The notes under the pieces: model-generated
What the model was told of the DNA's origin: nothing
What the model saw: the letters and a program-made list of their open reading frames with translations, nothing else
Databases searched by the model: none
Source of the DNA: Burkholderiaceae bacterium
GTDB taxonomy: Bacteria; Pseudomonadota; Gammaproteobacteria; Burkholderiales; Burkholderiaceae_C
Assembly: GCA_023260315.1 (NCBI GenBank)
Contig: JALQVQ010000038.1
Coordinates: 1-13,936, forward strand
DNA length: 13,936 nt
Direction of reading: 5' to 3'
Shown here: positions 7,661 to 13,936 of the stretch, in pieces
Layout: every line of letters starts with the position of its first letter
How positions within the stretch are numbered: the first letter of the stretch is position 1
Translations under genes and position numbers: made by a program

Positions 7661-9070
7661 ATGAACCACATGCCCAAGAAATCTGCCCCGAACGCATCAC
7701 CTGCCGCTTTCCAATTCAGCCAGGATCAATTCAAGGCCCTGGTCGCCGAGACCCTCGACCAAGCCAAGCGGCTCGGGGCCGGCGAGGCGGTGGCCGAGGT
7801 TTCTGAGGCCTATGGTTTGAGTGTCTCTGTGCGCAACCGTGAGTTGGAAAACGTGGAGCGCAATCGAGACAAATCCCTGGGTGTGACCGTCTATCTGGGG
7901 CACCACCGTGGCCACGCATCGACGTCGGATTTCTCGGGTAAGGCGATCAAAGACACCGTCCAAGCGGCCTACGATATCGCGCGATTCACAGCAGAGGACC
8001 CGTTGGCTGGGTTGCCCGATGCGCAGGACATCGTGACCGAGGTGAAAGACTTGGATCTGTTCCATCCGTGGGCGATTGATGCCGCAGAGGCCGCAACGTT
8101 GGCGTTGTCGTGTGAAGCGGCAGCGTTGAAAACCAGCAAACAAATCACCAACAGCGAGGGCGCCTCGGTTTCAGCGCAGCACGCTCATTTTTATGCGGGT
8201 CACATGCGGGGTGGAGAAACCGGACGGCCTGGCATCTTCCAGGGCGGCTATGCCAGCACACGCCACAGCATGGGCGTATCGGTGATTGCTGGCAAAGGTG
8301 ATGCGATGCAGCGCGACGCGTGGTACACATCAATGCGCGATGCGAACGCATTGGCCCCAGCCGCAGCCATCGGCCGCTATGCTGCGCAGCGCACGCTGTC
8401 ACGGGTGGGTGCCCGGAAGATCAAAACCACGCAGTGCCCCGTTCTGTTCGAGGCACCGCTGGCGGCAGGCCTTTTGGGTAGCTTCGTTCATGCCATTAGC
8501 GGCGGGGCGCTTTACCGCAAGACGACGTTTTTGTTAGACAGCTTGGGGCAAACGATTTTTCCCAAACACGTCGATATTTTCGAGGACCCCTTCATCCCCA
8601 AAGGAAAGGGCAGTTCACCCTTTGACGATGAGGGCGTGACTGTCAGGGCACGCCATGTCGTGAAGGGTGGTGTTGTGCAGGGCTACTTCTTGGGTAGTTA
8701 CTCCGCTCGAAAATTGGGGATGCGAACAACGGGACACGCTGGTGGCTCTCACAACTTGATCATGAGCAGTCGCCGTACCCAAGAAGGCGATCATTTGGAA
8801 GAAATGCTCAAGAAACTGGGTCGGGGCCTGTTTGTGACCGATTTGATGGGGCACGGCGTGAATGGTGTGACGGGCGACTACTCGCGTGGCGCGTCTGGGT
8901 TTTGGGTTGAAAACGGCGAAATCCAATTCCCTGTCCAGGAAATCACCATCGCAGGCAATCTTCGAGACATGTTCAAGGGTATTCAGGCCATCGGCTCGGA
9001 TGCCTACAATCACGGGGCCAAGACGGTCGGCTCCGTCTTAATCAACCGCATGAAAATTGCAGGCGCCTGA
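7661..9070 (+). CDS. tldE: Metalloprotease-partner protein TldE/PmbA
   Basis: TldE (PmbA) pairs with TldD in a heterodimeric metalloprotease that trims peptides, such as microcin B17 precursor in E. coli, and is linked to CcdA decay. TldD carries the HExxxH zinc motif; TldE does not, and none is seen here. With the start used the product has 469 residues. The family pattern runs from FQFSQDQFKALV near the N-terminus through SVSVRNRELENVERNRD, LGVTVYLGHHRGHASTSDFS, CPVLFEAPLAAGLLGSF, SGGALYRKTTFLLDSLG and TTGHAGGSHNL to GVNGVTGDYSRGASGFWVEN near residue 399. The start is uncertain: ATG 7625, 7661 and 7670 are all in frame, none has a Shine-Dalgarno, and similarity begins only after residue 17 of this model. 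tldD is not in the window. It diverges from darP, and an ABM-domain gene follows after 37 bases. Confidence 0.93.
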   Translation: MNHMPKKSAPNASPAAFQFSQDQFKALVAETLDQAKRLGAGEAVAEVSEAYGLSVSVRNRELENVERNRDKSLGVTVYLGHHRGHASTSDFSGKAIKDTVQAAYDIARFTAEDPLAGLPDAQDIVTEVKDLDLFHPWAIDAAEAATLALSCEAAALKTSKQITNSEGASVSAQHAHFYAGHMRGGETGRPGIFQGGYASTRHSMGVSVIAGKGDAMQRDAWYTSMRDANALAPAAAIGRYAAQRTLSRVGARKIKTTQCPVLFEAPLAAGLLGSFVHAISGGALYRKTTFLLDSLGQTIFPKHVDIFEDPFIPKGKGSSPFDDEGVTVRARHVVKGGVVQGYFLGSYSARKLGMRTTGHAGGSHNLIMSSRRTQEGDHLEEMLKKLGRGLFVTDLMGHGVNGVTGDYSRGASGFWVENGEIQFPVQEITIAGNLRDMFKGIQAIGSDAYNHGAKTVGSVLINRMKIAGA

Positions 9071-9107
9071 ACCGGCGCACCATCACACCAAGCGTGAGGA
9101 GTTCTGA

Positions 9108-9410
9108 ATGATCTTAGAGTTAGCTGATATCCGCATCCAAACGGGCAAAAACGCCGAATTTGAGGCGGCCATCGCGCACGGCGTGAAAACCATCATTGCG
9201 CAGGCGCAGGGCTTCCAAGGTTGGAAGGTCAATCGCTGCATCGAAAGCCCTGACCGCTATGTCCTGCAGATTTTCTGGGAGACCCTAGAGGATCATACGG
9301 AGCGTTTTCGTAACGGTCCGCTGTTTCCCCAGTGGCGCGGGATCGTGGGGCCCTTCTTCGCGGTGCCGCCCCACGTCGAGCATTTTGAGTTGGTCGAGAA
9401 ATCTGCCTGA
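9108..9410 (+). CDS. Small ABM-domain (antibiotic biosynthesis monooxygenase-like) protein
   Basis: This 100-residue protein matches the ABM ferredoxin-like dimeric fold. The pattern is a first strand (ILELADIRI), a helix with GKNAEFEAAIAHGVKTI (13-29), a middle strand with GFQGWKVNRC (35-44), YVLQIFWETLEDHTERF (51-67), and a last strand before HFELVEKSA. Members of the fold include quinol monooxygenases, haem-degrading enzymes and many proteins with no known reaction, so the substrate cannot be named; the WETLEDHTERF segment is common to most of them. The start is firm: GAGGAG at 9096-9101 lies six bases before the ATG, the best ribosome binding site in the window. It follows tldE in the same direction at 37 bases and may be co-transcribed. 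It converges on yqeY with a seven-base gap. Fold assignment is good; function is unknown. Confidence 0.8.
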   Translation: MILELADIRIQTGKNAEFEAAIAHGVKTIIAQAQGFQGWKVNRCIESPDRYVLQIFWETLEDHTERFRNGPLFPQWRGIVGPFFAVPPHVEHFELVEKSA

Positions 9411-9417
9411 GGGCGCC

Positions 9418-9864
9418 TTACGGGTTCAAGGCGGCTTTAACTGCCGCTGAGACCTGTCCCATGTCAGCCTTGCCAGCCAACTGCTGTTTCACGGCGCCCA
9501 TCACTTTGCCCATGTCACCCGGGCCAGTCGCGCCAACCGCGGTGACGATTTGTTGAACGGCCAAGGTCACCTCTTCCGCGCTCATGCGCTGAGGTAGGTA
9601 GCCTTGGAGCACCGTGATTTCAGCAGCCTCTTTATCGGCCAAGTCCTGGCGCGCCGCTTTCTCGTATGCGGCGATCGAGTCCTTGCGCTGCTTGATCAGT
9701 TTGTCAACGAGGCCCACCACGATGACGTCGTCAACCGTGATTTGCTCGTCGACCTCTTTTTGTTTGATCGCCGCCAAGAGCATGCGAATCGTGCCTAAGC
9801 GTTCCGCATCTTTTGCGCGCATCGCGGTTTTCATGTCTTCAGTGATTTGTTCTTTTAAGGTCAT
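9418..9864 (-). CDS. yqeY: GatB/YqeY-domain protein YqeY
   Basis: YqeY proteins are small relatives of the C-terminal tRNA-binding domain of the GatB amidotransferase subunit; their own role is not established. The 148-residue product is of normal length. It starts MTLKEQITEDMKTAMRAKD, with the typical RLGTIRMLLAAIKQKEVDE (22-40), then LQGYLPQRMS (86-95), GPGDMGKVMG (114-123) and GKADMGQVS (131-139). ATG 9864 is chosen over in-frame upstream ATGs because AGGA (9871-9874 on the minus strand) lies six bases before it and family similarity starts there; upstream codons run through the rpsU terminator hairpin. It is the gene after rpsU on the same strand, a common arrangement in betaproteobacteria, but here an intrinsic terminator stands between the two. 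Expression is therefore likely by read-through or from a promoter I cannot see. Confidence 0.92.
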   Translation of the reverse strand: MTLKEQITEDMKTAMRAKDAERLGTIRMLLAAIKQKEVDEQITVDDVIVVGLVDKLIKQRKDSIAAYEKAARQDLADKEAAEITVLQGYLPQRMSAEEVTLAVQQIVTAVGATGPGDMGKVMGAVKQQLAGKADMGQVSAAVKAALNP

Positions 9865-9905
9865 GGTGAATCCTTTTGTATGGTTCGGGACAGAGCGGAT
9901 CGCAT

Positions 9906-9942
9906 AAAAAAAGCCCGTTGAAGCGTCCTTCAGCGGGCTTTT
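9906..9942 (-). terminator. Intrinsic terminator after rpsU
   Basis: On the minus strand the stem GCCCGCTGAAG pairs with CTTCAACGGGC (eleven positions, one C-A mismatch) around the loop GACG, and a run of seven T follows directly (9912 down to 9906). It lies between rpsU and yqeY, so it would limit transcription of yqeY. On the plus strand the same stem is followed by TTTTC, giving weaker possible activity in that direction. Confidence 0.85.
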
Positions 9943-9977
9943 CTGGTGCAACCCACGAGTGGGTCGCATTGAAGTGC

Positions 9978-10190
9978 TTAGTACAGCTTCTTGGGCAACT
10001 GCATTGAGCGAATACGCTTGTAGTTGCGCTTGACAGCAGCCGCTTTCTTGCGCTTGCGCTCAGCGGTGGGCTTTTCAAAAAACTCGCGTGCGCGCAGTTC
10101 GGTGAGCAGGCCTAACTTCTCAACTGTGCGCTTGAAGCGGCGAAGCGCAACTTCGTATGGCTCGTTGTCTTTAACTCGAATGGTCGTCAT
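9978..10190 (-). CDS. rpsU: 30S ribosomal protein S21
   Basis: S21 is a small basic protein of the 30S platform near the 16S 3' end, involved in initiation on mRNAs. The 70-residue product is full length (E. coli 71). It begins [20 protein letters not shown], typical of the betaproteobacterial protein, and continues with the basic core [20 protein letters not shown] (21-40) and the Lys/Arg-rich end [23 protein letters not shown] 10190 is chosen because similarity starts there; 16 upstream in-frame codons belong to the leader. There is a well-formed promoter about 75-100 bases upstream and a strong terminator just downstream, so rpsU may be made mostly as a one-gene transcript. Confidence 0.97.
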   Translation of the reverse strand: MTTIRVKDNEPYEVALRRFKRTVEKLGLLTELRAREFFEKPTAERKRKKAAAVKRNYKRIRSMQLPKKLY

Positions 10191-10263
10191 GACGTTCAAT
10201 ATTCCAATGGTTATGCGCTGGCGGATCAGGCTTATCAACGCGGGTTTGCTAGCAAAGCCGACA

Positions 10264-10292
10264 ATTATAAACTGGTTTTATTTCTCAGACAA
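10264..10292 (-). promoter_or_regulatory. Sigma70-type promoter of rpsU
   Basis: On the minus strand a -35 box TTGTCT (10292-10287, four of six consensus bases) and a perfect -10 box TATAAT (10269-10264) are separated by exactly 17 bases that are A-rich. Transcription would start near 10257, about 65 bases before the rpsU ATG. This is the clearest promoter in the window. Confidence 0.75.
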
Positions 10293-10334
10293 TTGGCGTT
10301 GTGCGGGGCCGACGTGAGGCGCTAAGTTGTTGAT

Positions 10335-11588
10335 TTATTTGCCCGCGTTGGCGGCAAGTGCTTTGGCGCAAGCGACGCCGCTGGACCAAGCCCACTGAAA
10401 GTTGTAGCCGCCCAGCCAGCCCGTGACGTCAGTGACTTCGCCGATGAAGTACAGGCCTTGCTGTGACTTTGCCGCCATGGTGTGTGGGTTGAGGTGGCGC
10501 GTGTCGACACCCCCCGCAGTGACCTCGGCCTTGACGTAGCCCTCGGTGCCGCTCGGGGTTAGACGCCACATTTGCAACTGTTCGCCCAAGCGCCGCAGCA
10601 ACTTATCGGCGATCTCGCTTAGGGGTCTGTCGCGCTGCTTGCCAATTTCGGGATCGTTATCCAACCATTGGTGTGCCAGACGCTGGGGAAGCATGTTGGT
10701 GAGTTCGTTCACCAAGAGTTTCTTGGAGCGTCCCTTTAACTCGACCATGGCTTCCGACAATTTCGTGCCGGGGCTCAGGTTGATGCGCAGCGCGCTACCC
10801 GGCTGCCAATAGCTAGAGATTTGCAAAATCGCTGGCCCGCTGAGTCCCCGATGGGTAAATAAAAGGTCCTCATCAAAACTTGTTTTGCCGTCTGCCGTCT
10901 GAATCGTGACGGGAAGCGCAAGGCCAGAGAGTTGTGAAAACGCTTGCCAGGCCAGACCATCAAAAGTCAGGGGTACCAGCGCGGGTCGTAGAGGTTGAAG
11001 CGGAACACCAAACTGTTTCGCGATCTGGTAGCCCCAGTCCGTTGCACCGATTTTGGGTATCGACAGACCACCCGTGGCCACCACCAGCGCTGGCGCGGAA
11101 AAAACCCCGGCAGACGTCTCCACGACATAGGCCATTTGCGCCCCATCGGCGGCATACCGAACGGCATCGACGCGGGTACCCTGGCGATGATCGACGCCAC
11201 CCTTGGCACATTCGGCCAGCAGCATCTCGATGATGGCGCCTGCCGATTGATCGCAAAACAGTTGGCCCTTGTGCTTCTCGGTGTAGCTCAGGCCATGCTG
11301 GGTCATGAGCGCGATGAAATCAGCCGGCGTGTAGTCTGCCAGGGCGGACTTACAGAAGCGTGGGTTCTCGCTAATGAAGTGCTGCTGGGGGTTGCGAGGA
11401 TCGAGACCGCGGTTGGTGAAATTGCAACGACCGCCCCCAGAAATTCGAATTTTTTCTGCGATTTTTTCAGCGTGATCGAGCAGGAGGACGCGCAAGCCGA
11501 GCTGGCCGGCGACACCAGCGGCCATAAGCCCGGCGGCGCCAGCGCCCACAATGATCGCGTCGTAATGGTGAGGGTGCGTTGGATGCAT
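10335..11588 (-). CDS. BaiN/HI0933-family FAD-dependent oxidoreductase
   Basis: This 417-residue flavoprotein belongs to the HI0933/YhiN family, whose members bind FAD and NAD(P)H and mostly have no defined substrate; the BaiN relatives act in bile-acid reduction, which need not apply here. The Rossmann motif AIIVGAGAAG is at residues 11-20. The family signature ISGGGRCNFTN is at 49-59, ATGG at 171-174, FTHRGLSGPAILQIS at 244-258, and the C-terminal FAD-binding EVTDVTGWLGGYNFQWAWSSG region at 384-404. I chose ATG 11588 because similarity begins right after it (HHYDAIIVGAG); the frame stays open 38 codons upstream but that stretch overlaps the cobA 3' end. It lies 40 bases downstream of cobA on the same strand and is probably co-transcribed with it. 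It could act on a tetrapyrrole or thiol compound, but this rests only on position. Family assignment is firm; function is unknown. Confidence 0.9.
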   Translation of the reverse strand: MHPTHPHHYDAIIVGAGAAGLMAAGVAGQLGLRVLLLDHAEKIAEKIRISGGGRCNFTNRGLDPRNPQQHFISENPRFCKSALADYTPADFIALMTQHGLSYTEKHKGQLFCDQSAGAIIEMLLAECAKGGVDHRQGTRVDAVRYAADGAQMAYVVETSAGVFSAPALVVATGGLSIPKIGATDWGYQIAKQFGVPLQPLRPALVPLTFDGLAWQAFSQLSGLALPVTIQTADGKTSFDEDLLFTHRGLSGPAILQISSYWQPGSALRINLSPGTKLSEAMVELKGRSKKLLVNELTNMLPQRLAHQWLDNDPEIGKQRDRPLSEIADKLLRRLGEQLQMWRLTPSGTEGYVKAEVTAGGVDTRHLNPHTMAAKSQQGLYFIGEVTDVTGWLGGYNFQWAWSSGVACAKALAANAGK

Positions 11589-11628
11589 GCTGCGAGTGTA
11601 TTCGCTGCAGCCAACGGCCAATGCCCCG

Positions 11629-12429
11629 TTAAGCGTAGGCCCGTACCAGCGCCGTGTCGGTGACTGCTGTGGACTGGGTGGCAAGCAGGCCTTGCACCAC
11701 ATCGCCGATCACCATGATGGCAGGGCTTGCAATCTGGTGTTGCGTCATGGTCCGTCGCAGCGTTGCCAATGTGCCGACCGCGTGCCGCTGGTTGGGTAGC
11801 GTGGCATTTTGAACCAAGGCGATGGGGGTTTGCGGTGGCAGGCCAACGGCGAGGCCGCGCTCGATGTCGCCGACTGTTCGAACCCCCATGTACACGACCA
11901 ATGTCAGCTTTGCTTGGGCGGCTGTCTTGCCGAGGCTGACCCAATCGAGACTGTCGGCCCCGGGCTTGCCGTGTCCGGTGACAAAAACGACGCCGTGTGC
12001 GTGATCGCGATGAGTCAGGGGGGTGTTCAGGCTGGAGAGTCCCGCCAAACCTGCCGTGATGCCGTTGACCACTTGGCATTCGATACCAGCCGCTGTTAGC
12101 GCCTCAACCTCCTCACCGCCACGTCCAAAAATAAATGGATCCCCGCCTTTGAGTCGGACCACTTGCGCGCCGTCTTTGGCGGCGGCGATCATGGCCTTGA
12201 TGATGAAGGCCTGAGGCGTCGATGCGCAGCCACCGCGCTTGCCGACGTGGATCACGCGGGCCTGCGGGCTTGCGTGTTCGAGTACGGCGGTGTTAACCAA
12301 GTCGTCGACGTATATGACGTCGGCCTGTGCGATGGCTTTGACCGCTTTTAGCGTCAGGCAGTCTGGGTCACCGGGGCCAGCGCCGACGAGGGTGACAGGG
12401 GCAAAGGTGTTGGCGGCGGGGGTGGACAT
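11629..12429 (-). CDS. cobA: Uroporphyrinogen-III C-methyltransferase (SUMT)
   Basis: SUMT methylates uroporphyrinogen III at C2 and C7 with two S-adenosylmethionines to give precorrin-2, the branch point to siroheme and cobalamin. The 266-residue product is the stand-alone form, without the oxidase/ferrochelatase part of CysG. Family motifs in order are VGAGPGDPDCLT (15-26), HVGKRGG (61-67), RLKGGDPFIFGRGGEE (92-107), VVNGITAG (120-127), PLTHRD (137-142) and SPAIMVIGDVV (235-245). The usual YDRLV near residue 40 is VDDLV, seen in other betaproteobacterial SUMTs. No other siroheme or cobalamin gene is here, so the branch it serves is open; siroheme for sulfite or nitrite reductase is the common role of a lone copy. 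ATG 12429 follows a probable promoter and the flavoprotein gene lies downstream. Confidence 0.94.
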   Translation of the reverse strand: MSTPAANTFAPVTLVGAGPGDPDCLTLKAVKAIAQADVIYVDDLVNTAVLEHASPQARVIHVGKRGGCASTPQAFIIKAMIAAAKDGAQVVRLKGGDPFIFGRGGEEVEALTAAGIECQVVNGITAGLAGLSSLNTPLTHRDHAHGVVFVTGHGKPGADSLDWVSLGKTAAQAKLTLVVYMGVRTVGDIERGLAVGLPPQTPIALVQNATLPNQRHAVGTLATLRRTMTQHQIASPAIMVIGDVVQGLLATQSTAVTDTALVRAYA

Positions 12430-12464
12430 GTCAATGAGTGAGTTTTGTGTTGAATCAACGGGTC

Positions 12465-12493
12465 ATTGAATTGTTCCGTGTGCCTTATGACAA
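12465..12493 (-). promoter_or_regulatory. Probable sigma70-type promoter of cobA
   Basis: On the minus strand TTGTCA (12493-12488, five of six consensus bases) and TTCAAT (12470-12465, four of six) are separated by exactly 17 bases. Transcription would begin about 30 bases before the cobA ATG. The -35 box lies mostly in the loop of the 12482-12506 dyad and shares its first base with one arm. Confidence 0.5.
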
Positions 12494-12506
12494 CGGGAAA
12501 TAAGGC
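12482..12506. promoter_or_regulatory. Dyad GCCTTAT-N11-ATAAGGC between cobA and tsaD
   Basis: Two perfect seven-base arms (12482-12488 and 12500-12506) flank 11 bases in the gap between the divergent genes cobA and tsaD. The dyad covers the probable cobA -35 box, so it could be an operator. On the plus strand CAC and five T follow, which looks like a weak terminator, but no plus-strand gene ends nearby. No regulator is known to me with this exact site. Confidence 0.4.
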
Positions 12507-12568
12507 CACTTTTTCTGCATCGCCTAAACTACCCGTCTGTTTAAACGCGGTTTATGGTGGCAGTTGGC

Positions 12569-13618
12569 ATGCGAATATTGGGAATCGAATCCTCCTGCGA
12601 CGAGACGGGCGTTGCCGTGATTGACGCAGACGCACACGGCACCCCACGGCTGCTGGGCGCCAGCCTCCACAGCCAGATCGCCATGCACCAAGCCTACGGT
12701 GGTGTCGTGCCCGAACTGGCCAGCCGTGACCATATTCGGCGTGTTCTGCCGCTCACAGAAGCTGCGTTGGCGGAGGCGCAGTGTAGCCTTGAGTCGATCG
12801 ATTTGATTGCTTACACCAGAGGCCCTGGGTTGGCTGGGGCACTGCTGGTGGGGGCTGGTGTCGCGGTGTCCATGGCGGCCGGCTTGGGTCGCCCAACGAT
12901 GGGGGTTCATCACCTCGAGGGGCATTTGTTATCGCCGTTCCTCAGCGTAGATCCGCCCGAGTTCCCGTTCGTGGCTCTGTTGGTTTCGGGTGGGCATACG
13001 CAGCTGATGCAGGTTGATGCGGTTGGGTCTTACACGTTGTTGGGTGAGACCATCGATGACGCGGCGGGCGAGGCCTTTGACAAATCGGCCAAGGTTTTGG
13101 GGCTGGGCTACCCCGGTGGACCGGCCCTGGCCGCCCTGGCGGAGCGGGGTGACCCAAAAGCGTTCAAATTACCGCGCCCCCTGCTGCACAGCGGTAACTT
13201 GGATTTTTCTTTTGCCGGGCTGAAGACGGCAGTCATGGTTCAGTTCAACAAATTGGGCCCCTCGCCAACCGAACAATCCCGCGCCGATTTGGCTGCGAGT
13301 ACGCAAGCCGCCATCGTCGACGTGTTGGTCAAAAAGTCGCTGACGGCTCTAGAGAGCCGCGGCGCCAACCGTTTGGTTGTGGCCGGCGGCGTCGGTGCCA
13401 ACCGGGCATTGCGCATGGCACTCGATACGGCGTGTCAGGCGCGCGCAATTCGGGTGCATTACCCTGAGCTACATCTGTGTACTGATAACGGCGCCATGAT
13501 CGCAATGGCTGCTGCGCTGCGGTGGCAGGCGGGTCTTTTTGACACCGAGCGCCCGCCTCAATACGGTTTTCAAGTTCGACCCCGATGGCCGCTCGACGCC
13601 ATTGACGATGGCGCTTGA
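12569..13618 (+). CDS. tsaD: tRNA N6-threonylcarbamoyladenosine transferase subunit TsaD
   Basis: TsaD, with TsaB and TsaE, moves the threonylcarbamoyl group from threonylcarbamoyl-AMP to A37 of tRNAs that read ANN codons; it is essential in many bacteria. The 349-residue product (E. coli 337) starts [17 protein letters not shown], the family N-terminus. It has the ASKHA-fold parts: the metal-binding HHLEGH at 114-119 (His115 and His119), SGGHTQL at 140-146, [19 protein letters not shown] at 167-185, [12 protein letters not shown] at 271-282 and CTDNGAMIA at 304-312 (Asp306, third metal ligand). I chose ATG 12569 over the in-frame ATG 12554 because the family begins with this methionine, and a GGTGG lies in front of it. 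It diverges from cobA and is followed by the substrate-binding protein gene after 33 bases. Confidence 0.95.
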   Translation: MRILGIESSCDETGVAVIDADAHGTPRLLGASLHSQIAMHQAYGGVVPELASRDHIRRVLPLTEAALAEAQCSLESIDLIAYTRGPGLAGALLVGAGVAVSMAAGLGRPTMGVHHLEGHLLSPFLSVDPPEFPFVALLVSGGHTQLMQVDAVGSYTLLGETIDDAAGEAFDKSAKVLGLGYPGGPALAALAERGDPKAFKLPRPLLHSGNLDFSFAGLKTAVMVQFNKLGPSPTEQSRADLAASTQAAIVDVLVKKSLTALESRGANRLVVAGGVGANRALRMALDTACQARAIRVHYPELHLCTDNGAMIAMAAALRWQAGLFDTERPPQYGFQVRPRWPLDAIDDGA

Positions 13619-13651
13619 GGCCTTTCTTCCCATTCAAATGGAGTTTTGAAA

Positions 13652-13936
13652 TTGTTTTCCCTCACGTTCGTTAAGTCCCTCCTGCGCCCTTTGCTCTGTG
13701 GCTTGTTCACCATCCAGATGGCCCACGCGGCTCCCCTGCAGGGTGAGCCAATTCGCGTGGCCATGATTGAGGGGCTTTCAGGCCCGTTTGCGAACACGGG
13801 CGAGGCCGCTTTCCGCAACTTGGCTTGGGGTGCCGAGCGCATCAACGCTGCGGGTGGTGTGCGGTGGGCGACCGGTGCAGATCGTCCCGTCGAGGTGGTG
13901 AGATTTGACAGCAAAGGCCGCCCCGAAGAGGCCCTG
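13652..13936 (+). CDS. Periplasmic ABC-transporter substrate-binding protein, branched-chain amino acid type (partial)
   Basis: Ninety-five codons of an N-terminus are present; the rest lies beyond the right edge. The start is a TTG with GGAG (13640-13643) eight bases before it; the only nearby upstream ATG (13638) is out of use because TGA follows two codons later. Residues 1-26 are a signal peptide with Lys8 and Arg12, a hydrophobic core (LLCGLFTIQ) and a likely signal peptidase I cut after AHA (24-26). The Cys16 context is not a lipobox. The mature part begins with IRVAMIEGLSGPFANTGEAA and continues with ERINAAGGV, the first lobe of the Leu/Ile/Val-binding (Peripla_BP_6) family, which delivers amino acids, amides or aromatic compounds to ABC permeases. 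The substrate cannot be named from this part, and no permease or ATPase gene is in view. It may share the tsaD transcript. Confidence 0.8.
   Translation, partial: MFSLTFVKSLLRPLLCGLFTIQMAHAAPLQGEPIRVAMIEGLSGPFANTGEAAFRNLAWGAERINAAGGVRWATGADRPVEVVRFDSKGRPEEAL

Noticed and set aside
11589..11628. AACGG/CCGTT repeat near the cobA 3' end as a terminator
   Set aside because: Only five pairs with an eight-base loop and no T tract; more likely chance, and the two genes look co-transcribed.
10995..11663. 222-codon open frame on the plus strand opposite the flavoprotein gene
   Set aside because: Antisense shadow of a gene with clear FAD motifs; composition rich in Arg and His, no start signal.
11303..12079. 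258-codon open frame on the minus strand across the cobA/flavoprotein junction
   Set aside because: It is a shifted frame over both genes, and its composition (many Arg, His, Pro) is that of an out-of-frame reading.
12482..12515. Dyad plus T5 as a plus-strand intrinsic terminator
   Set aside because: No plus-strand gene ends upstream (cobA is on the minus strand), the loop is long and three bases separate the stem from the T run; an operator fits the position better.
1..13936. Mobile elements, CRISPR arrays, tRNA genes, defence or toxin genes
   Set aside because: No repeat arrays, terminal inverted repeats, transposase or integrase motifs or tRNA-like cloverleaf were visible; all gaps are short and between housekeeping genes.

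Overview
The window reads as a stretch of core chromosome from a betaproteobacterium, most likely of the order Burkholderiales. The evidence is protein similarity recalled from memory (MaiA, MutS, TldE, CysE and CobA all resemble Burkholderiales versions), a moderately high GC content, and conserved gene neighbourhoods. I could not run a search, so family and genus stay open. It holds sixteen protein-coding genes, two of them cut by the window edges. Genes are tightly packed, with no intergenic gap above about 125 bases. I see no tRNA, rRNA, CRISPR array, insertion sequence, prophage or integrase.

Layout. On the left, mutS (minus, 3' end outside the window) diverges from a zeta-class glutathione transferase gene (maiA, plus). 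maiA converges on suhB (minus) over a shared hairpin. suhB diverges from trmJ (plus), which is followed by cysE (plus). cysE converges on a three-gene minus-strand operon, darP-mog-mtnN, whose genes overlap by ATGA at both junctions. darP diverges from tldE (pmbA, plus), which is followed by a small ABM-domain gene. That gene converges on the minus-strand pair rpsU-yqeY, which has a strong sigma70-type promoter and an intrinsic terminator between its two genes. Upstream of rpsU on the same strand lie a BaiN/HI0933-type flavoprotein gene and cobA. cobA diverges from tsaD (plus), which is followed by the start of a periplasmic substrate-binding protein gene that begins with TTG and runs off the right edge.

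How the genes fit together. Most are translation and genome-maintenance functions: DarP (50S assembly), S21, TrmJ and TsaD (tRNA modification), SuhB (rRNA transcription and maturation as well as a phosphatase) and MutS (mismatch repair). A second theme is sulfur and cofactor metabolism: CysE begins cysteine synthesis, CobA feeds siroheme (needed by sulfite reductase) or cobalamin, MtnN recycles methylthioadenosine and S-adenosylhomocysteine, and Mog completes molybdenum cofactor. Several pairs (suhB/trmJ, darP/tldE, tsaD near rpsU) are also neighbours in E. coli, so this is ancestral synteny.

I found no convincing undescribed system. The points most worth a second look are modest: the terminator inside rpsU-yqeY together with the absence of dnaG-rpoD downstream, a 25-base dyad over the probable cobA promoter, the coupled darP-mog-mtnN operon, and the poorly characterised flavoprotein and ABM genes.
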